Source: Ascaris suum (taxonomy: Eukaryota > Nematoda > Chromadorea > Rhabditida > Ascarididae). From it: a DNA stretch of 64,000 bases. Made by a program: the position numbers and the translations under genes. The notes below the pieces were generated by a model that did not search any database, was not told the origin of the DNA, and saw only the letters and a list, made by a program, of their open reading frames with translations. Shown here in pieces: positions 63,331 through 64,000 of the stretch (positions are counted from its first letter, which is position 1; each line of letters starts with the position of its first letter). Where the stretch lies: assembly GCA_013433145.1 (NCBI GenBank), contig CM024189.1, positions 7,804,001 to 7,868,000 on the forward strand, read 5' to 3'.

Positions 63331-64000
63331 TTTTCGTAATTTATACATTTTAAAGGTAATATTCTAGACGAAGAGTATGAAACACAAGTAGAAAAATTCA
63401 CACAGATATAGTTGGCGCAGTTATGACAGTGATGGGCGGTACACTAAATCATCGCATTGCTCCGCCTACGCTAACGATATTAGAACTTCAGCTGATGGCC
63501 TCGGGCTGAATCCGACAATCAGTGAGCCTGAAGTGTGAAGTTTCAAAAATGCTCTTAATAAAATATTCGCCAATGAGTACCAATGAGATGCCAGCTGTCT
63601 TTTACTGAGTGCTAATTGTTTCGCTCTTATATATCTCTGAAGGAATTGTTAACGTAAATGCAAGACGCGCAAGCTCTAGCCAAAAAAAGAAAAACAAAAA
63701 ACAAAAAACAAAAAACAAAGCAAACGAGCAAGTCGAGCAGAATGATTAAAGTCATTGATGCATAGCAGTAGCGTCAGTAAATAAAAGCTATTGGGAATTC
63801 AAATATGACTTCCACAGCATCTTGTCCGGGATTCACTGTGATGCAGCTGTAATGTGCAAATAGCAATTGAAACTGTAGCTGGAAATCAGTGCTTAGCAGC
63901 ATTTTAAAGTCTAATTATCAGCGTAAAGTTTAAAAAATATTGCTGGCAGTTGTTCGAGAGGAAAATTTTTGGCGAATATTTGAGAGAATTTGATGCCTAT

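Overview
The window looks like nuclear DNA of an animal with a compact-exon, intron-rich genome, most likely a nematode. It is AT-rich, has no bacterial-style operons or long intact reading frames, and coding signal comes as short exons (about 40-320 bp). These are bounded by GT..AG sites, several with TTTTCAG/TTTCAG acceptors typical of nematodes. Introns run from about 40 bp to several kb. The low gene density suggests a large-genome parasitic nematode (for example an ascaridoid), but that placement is inference.

The best resolved gene is a rhodopsin-like (class A) seven-transmembrane receptor on the minus strand (58589 down to 52717). I rebuilt it from nine exons, about 391 residues, with phase-compatible junctions. 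A second reconstruction is a small two-helix membrane protein on the plus strand (33922-37774, four exons, about 201 residues). A third plus-strand gene (44962-49341) has at least six supported exons and a plausible terminal exon.

From about 14.1 kb to 27.9 kb the plus strand holds many coding exons whose phases link into at least three blocks (14726-17540, 19208-19913, 24072-27850). They may be one large gene; I do not recognise the product. Smaller plus-strand exon groups lie at 2-9 kb, 29.4-32 kb, 41.3-41.8 kb and 62.7-63.3 kb. Minus-strand exons lie near 11.1, 28.7, 32.6-33.0, 40.5-40.8 and 45.9-46.05 kb.

Repeats include three long (TA)n arrays (682, 41042, 61830), one long (CA)n array (11634), C-rich tracts, small tandem duplications and a 41-bp near-perfect inverted repeat. 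Two tracts read as degraded coding DNA (42450-43980 and 27578-27850), and one coding stretch beside the (CA)n array changes frame (11757-11991).

All exon models were made by eye from splice sites, phase and codon composition. Most proteins are unidentified, and strand is uncertain where both strands stay open.
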